Below are positions 4,374 to 6,541 of a stretch of 6,541 nt of DNA, in pieces. Origin of the DNA: CAKSQF01 sp051867925 (GTDB lineage: Bacteria > Bacillota > Clostridia > Oscillospirales > CAG-272); assembly GCA_051867925.1 (NCBI GenBank), contig JBJDZI010000113.1, forward strand, positions 1 through 6,541, in the 5' to 3' direction. The position numbers and the translations under genes were made by a program. Within the stretch, counting starts at the first letter, position 1; each line of letters opens with the position of its first letter. The notes under the pieces were generated by a model. It was not told the DNA's origin and ran no database searches. It saw nothing but the letters and a program-made list of their open reading frames with translations.

Positions 4374-6353
4374 GTGGCACGCTCTCTGGAACAACTGCAA
4401 AAGCAATACAACACATCTTCTTCCGCCAATGCCAAAGGTCCAGGCGGCCCCATGGGCGGTCCCGGCGGTCCCGGCGGTGGACACGGTGGACGGAATAGAG
4501 GTCACGGCGGCAAACCAAAGAACACCAAGCAGACCATCGGCAGACTGCTGTCCTATCTGCGCCCCCACTACGGCAAACTGATTCTGGTTCTTGCCATCAT
4601 GCTGATCTCCACCGCCACCTCCCTCATCGGCTCGTTTATGCTGATGCCCATCATCAACCACATCGCAGGCATTGCCACCACTGCCAAGGACGGCGTGATG
4701 GCGGTTTATGCCGACAAATTCATCACCTTCTGCACCGGCGGCATGATCGATCTTTTGGGCGGCGAACGCTTCACCGAGGTCATCGTTTATCTGATCACCG
4801 CCATTGTGATCCTCTTCTGTATCTATCTGCTGGGCATTGCCTGCACCTATCTGCAGGGACGGCTGATGCTAAGCGTCACGCAGAACACGCTGGAAAAGAT
4901 CCGAAACGATCTGTTCGAGAAACTGGAGAAACTTCCCGTCCGCTATTATGACTCCCATCCTACCGGCGAGATCATGTCCAGATTCACCAATGATGTAGAC
5001 AACATCGACACGATGCTCAACAACTCCCTTACCTCCCTGATCTCGGGTAGCGTCACCCTCATCGGTACCTTCGTCTTTATGATCACCACCAACTGGGTGC
5101 TGACGCTGGTTACTATCGTCTTTATCCCGATCTTCGCCATTGGCGGCGCCGCCATCGCCAAGGCTTCCCGCAAGTATTACAGCGGTCAGCAGTACGCGCT
5201 GGGTGCGGTCAACGGCTACATCGAAGAAACCGTATCGGGTCAGAAGGTCGTCAAGGTTTTCAACCACGAGGACGATTGCGTGGAAGAATTTTCTACTTTG
5301 AACGGCGATCTGCGCGACAAGCAGTTCAAATCCCAGTTCTACGGCGGCATTATGGGACCCATTATGGGCAACACCTCCCAGATTTCTTATGCCGTCACTA
5401 TCGGCGTAGGCGGTATTATGATGTGTACCTCCGGCTTCACCCCCGGCGGTCTGACGGTCTTCGCCAACTATTCCCGTCAGTTCTCCATGCCCATCAACCA
5501 GATCTCTCAGCAGATGTCCTCGGTGTTCTCTGCCCTTGCAGGTGCGGAGCGCGTGTTCGCGGTGATGGATGCCGATCCCGAGATGCCCGACGCGCCCGAT
5601 GCCGTGGATATGCCCGAAATGAAAGGGGATGTAGTGCTGGAGAATGTGACCTTCGGCTACAATCCTGACAAGACCATTCTGAAGAACATCTCGCTCTACG
5701 CCCATCCCGGTCAAAAGATCGCCTTCGTCGGCTCTACAGGCGCGGGCAAGACAACCGTCACCAATCTGCTGAACCGCTTCTACGACATTGAAGAAGGCAG
5801 GATCACCATTGACGGTGTGGACATCCGCAACATCAAGCGGGACGTTCTGCGCTCCAACATTGCAATGGTATTGCAGGATACCCACCTGTTCACCGGCACG
5901 GTAATGGAGAACATCCGTTACGGCAGACCCGATGCCACTGACGAGGAGGTCATTGCCGCCGCCAAGACCGCATCGGCACACTCCTTCATCATGCGACTGT
6001 CCGACGGTTATCAGACCATGCTGGAGGGCGACGGTGCCAATCTGTCCCAAGGTCAGCGCCAGCTCTTAAACATCGCCCGGGCGGCGATCTCCAAAGCACC
6101 CATTCTGGTTCTGGATGAAGCGACTTCTTCGGTCGACACCCGTACCGAGCGGCACATCGAACACGGTCTGGCGCGTCTGATGAAAGACCGCACCACCTTC
6201 GTCATCGCGCATCGCCTCTCTACCGTCCGCAACGCCAATGCCATTATGGTGCTGGAGCAGGGCGTGATCATCGAACGGGGCGACCACGACGATCTGCTGG
6301 CGCAGAAGGGACGTTACTACGAACTCTACACCGGCAAGAAAGAATTGGATTAA
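4374..6353 (+). CDS. ABC exporter half-transporter, catalytic subunit (659 aa)
   Basis: This is the partner half-transporter. It has a Gly/Pro/His-rich N-terminal tail (residues 21-47), six likely membrane helices (about 68-385) and a C-terminal ATPase. Walker A is GSTGAGKT (453-460), the Q-loop is Gln501, the signature is LSQGQ (557-561), Walker B is ILVLDEAT (Asp581, catalytic Glu582), the D-loop is SSVD (585-588) and the H-loop is His613. All catalytic residues are present, so it should supply the hydrolysis-competent site together with the VSGGQ signature of the first subunit. It exceeds the usual 580-600 residues through the tail and a long TM1-TM2 outer loop (about 96-132). The GTG start directly abuts the previous stop, with AAGGAGGG (4359-4366) correctly placed; no ATG alternative fits. 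It resembles BmrD/TM288. Operon context suggests drug or metabolite efflux. Confidence 0.95.
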   Translation: MARSLEQLQKQYNTSSSANAKGPGGPMGGPGGPGGGHGGRNRGHGGKPKNTKQTIGRLLSYLRPHYGKLILVLAIMLISTATSLIGSFMLMPIINHIAGIATTAKDGVMAVYADKFITFCTGGMIDLLGGERFTEVIVYLITAIVILFCIYLLGIACTYLQGRLMLSVTQNTLEKIRNDLFEKLEKLPVRYYDSHPTGEIMSRFTNDVDNIDTMLNNSLTSLISGSVTLIGTFVFMITTNWVLTLVTIVFIPIFAIGGAAIAKASRKYYSGQQYALGAVNGYIEETVSGQKVVKVFNHEDDCVEEFSTLNGDLRDKQFKSQFYGGIMGPIMGNTSQISYAVTIGVGGIMMCTSGFTPGGLTVFANYSRQFSMPINQISQQMSSVFSALAGAERVFAVMDADPEMPDAPDAVDMPEMKGDVVLENVTFGYNPDKTILKNISLYAHPGQKIAFVGSTGAGKTTVTNLLNRFYDIEEGRITIDGVDIRNIKRDVLRSNIAMVLQDTHLFTGTVMENIRYGRPDATDEEVIAAAKTASAHSFIMRLSDGYQTMLEGDGANLSQGQRQLLNIARAAISKAPILVLDEATSSVDTRTERHIEHGLARLMKDRTTFVIAHRLSTVRNANAIMVLEQGVIIERGDHDDLLAQKGRYYELYTGKKELD

Positions 6354-6360
6354 ATCCTAT

Positions 6361-6373
6361 GGGGCTCTGCCCC
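6361..6373 (+). repeat. Small hairpin GGGGC-TCT-GCCCC after the operon
   Basis: A perfect 5-bp GC stem with a 3-nt loop starts seven bases after the stop codon of the last ABC gene. There is no T-run, so it is not a typical intrinsic terminator. With the next hairpin it could protect the 3' end of the mRNA or form part of the repeat element. Confidence 0.5.
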
Positions 6374-6419
6374 GGAGCCGGGCGTAGTCCTGCATTGGAG
6401 CAGGGCTATGCCCGGTTCC
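6374..6419. repeat. Long hairpin, 20 bp stem with 6-nt loop
   Basis: Positions 6374-6393 pair with 6400-6419 around loop ATTGGA. All 20 pairs form, three of them G-T, and the helix opens GGAGCCGG and closes CCGGTTCC. It immediately follows the small hairpin downstream of the ABC operon. The GGTTCC end followed by ACCTC matches the hairpin at the left window edge, so it may be the hairpin module of the same repeat. As RNA it would be very stable and could block exonucleases or cause termination without a U-tract. The role is unproven. Confidence 0.65.
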
Positions 6420-6452
6420 ACCTCGCCCGCTTTCCCCCAAGAAAGCAGGGCA

Positions 6453-6489
6453 AAGAACTTCTATAAAGGGCGGCAAGTACTTGCCGCCC
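6453..6489 (+). repeat. Right copy of dispersed repeat with 22-nt perfect palindrome
   Basis: AAGAACTTCTATAAA is followed by the identical palindrome (6468-6489, half-site GGGCGGCAAGT) found at 50-71, in direct orientation. Between the long hairpin and this unit lies a 5-bp inverted pair, CTTTC/GAAAG (6430-6434 and 6441-6445), that the left copy lacks. After the palindrome the sequences diverge (TCAGAGTGTCGAAAAAG here, GATTTGG on the left), so the palindrome marks the shared boundary. No gene is seen from 6354 to 6541. Confidence 0.75.
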
Positions 6490-6541
6490 TCAGAGTGTCG
6501 AAAAAGCCCCATACCATACCGAGGGAAGGGGAAAACCATCT

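Noticed and set aside
2748..4661. 637-aa minus-strand reading frame opposite the first ABC gene
   Set aside because: Its sequence is rich in His, Gly, Val and Asp with no domain, which is typical of the complement of a GC-rich coding strand. The plus strand encodes a full ABC transporter.
4869..6050. 393-aa minus-strand reading frame opposite the second ABC gene
   Set aside because: Same artefact: low-complexity antisense of a clear gene, with no domain.
6357..6539. 60-aa minus-strand reading frame at the right end
   Set aside because: It crosses the long hairpin and repeat, shows no ribosome site, and probably reflects stop-free GC-rich repeat sequence.
1..6541. CRISPR array, transposase, toxin-antitoxin or phage genes
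   Set aside because: No regularly spaced repeats and no matching protein families were seen on either strand.

Overview
The window looks like chromosomal DNA from an anaerobic Clostridia-type member of the Bacillota, most likely the Oscillospiraceae/Ruminococcaceae group. I infer this from consensus sigma-A promoters with 17-bp spacers, strong AGGAGG-like ribosome sites, moderate-to-high GC coding sequence, a tRNA gene with encoded CCA, and small clostridial families (DUF1540, C_GCAxxG_C_C). This is inference from gene content, not a measured taxonomic placement.

Layout. Positions 1-71 hold a hairpin plus a short repeat ending in a 22-nt perfect palindrome. Positions 72-285 hold no gene I can defend, but the stretch is rich in short stems. 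A minus-strand tRNA-Thr(GGU) gene follows (317-392), with a textbook promoter upstream and an adjoining terminator. Three small minus-strand genes come next. They are a one-domain DUF1540 protein (555-740) with its own terminator, a permuted NlpC/P60-like (YiiX-type) cysteine hydrolase (794-1339), and a C_GCAxxG_C_C family cysteine protein (1456-1923).

From about 2080 the plus strand carries a compact three-gene operon. It encodes a MarR-family regulator (2152-2643) and the two halves of a heterodimeric ABC exporter (2640-4373 and 4374-6353). The genes touch or overlap, so translation is probably coupled. The promoter is consensus, and its -10 box lies inside a perfect 10+4+10 inverted repeat, the expected form of a MarR operator. 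The operon is therefore probably autorepressed and induced by a ligand of the regulator. The first ABC subunit has the degenerate nucleotide site (Asp for the catalytic Glu, Gln for the H-loop His) and the second has the canonical one. This is the asymmetric arrangement of BmrC/BmrD and TM287/288-type multidrug exporters.

The right end (6354-6541) is non-coding. It carries a small hairpin, a 20-bp long hairpin and a second copy of the same repeat and palindrome seen at the left edge, in the same orientation. The two ends share a modular layout: a hairpin closing in GGTTCC, then ACCTC, then AAGAACTTCTATAAA, then the palindrome. This suggests a dispersed intergenic repeat family. I see no clearly new biological system. 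The repeat family, the regulatory dyads and the unexplained structured segment at 72-285 are what I would look at again.
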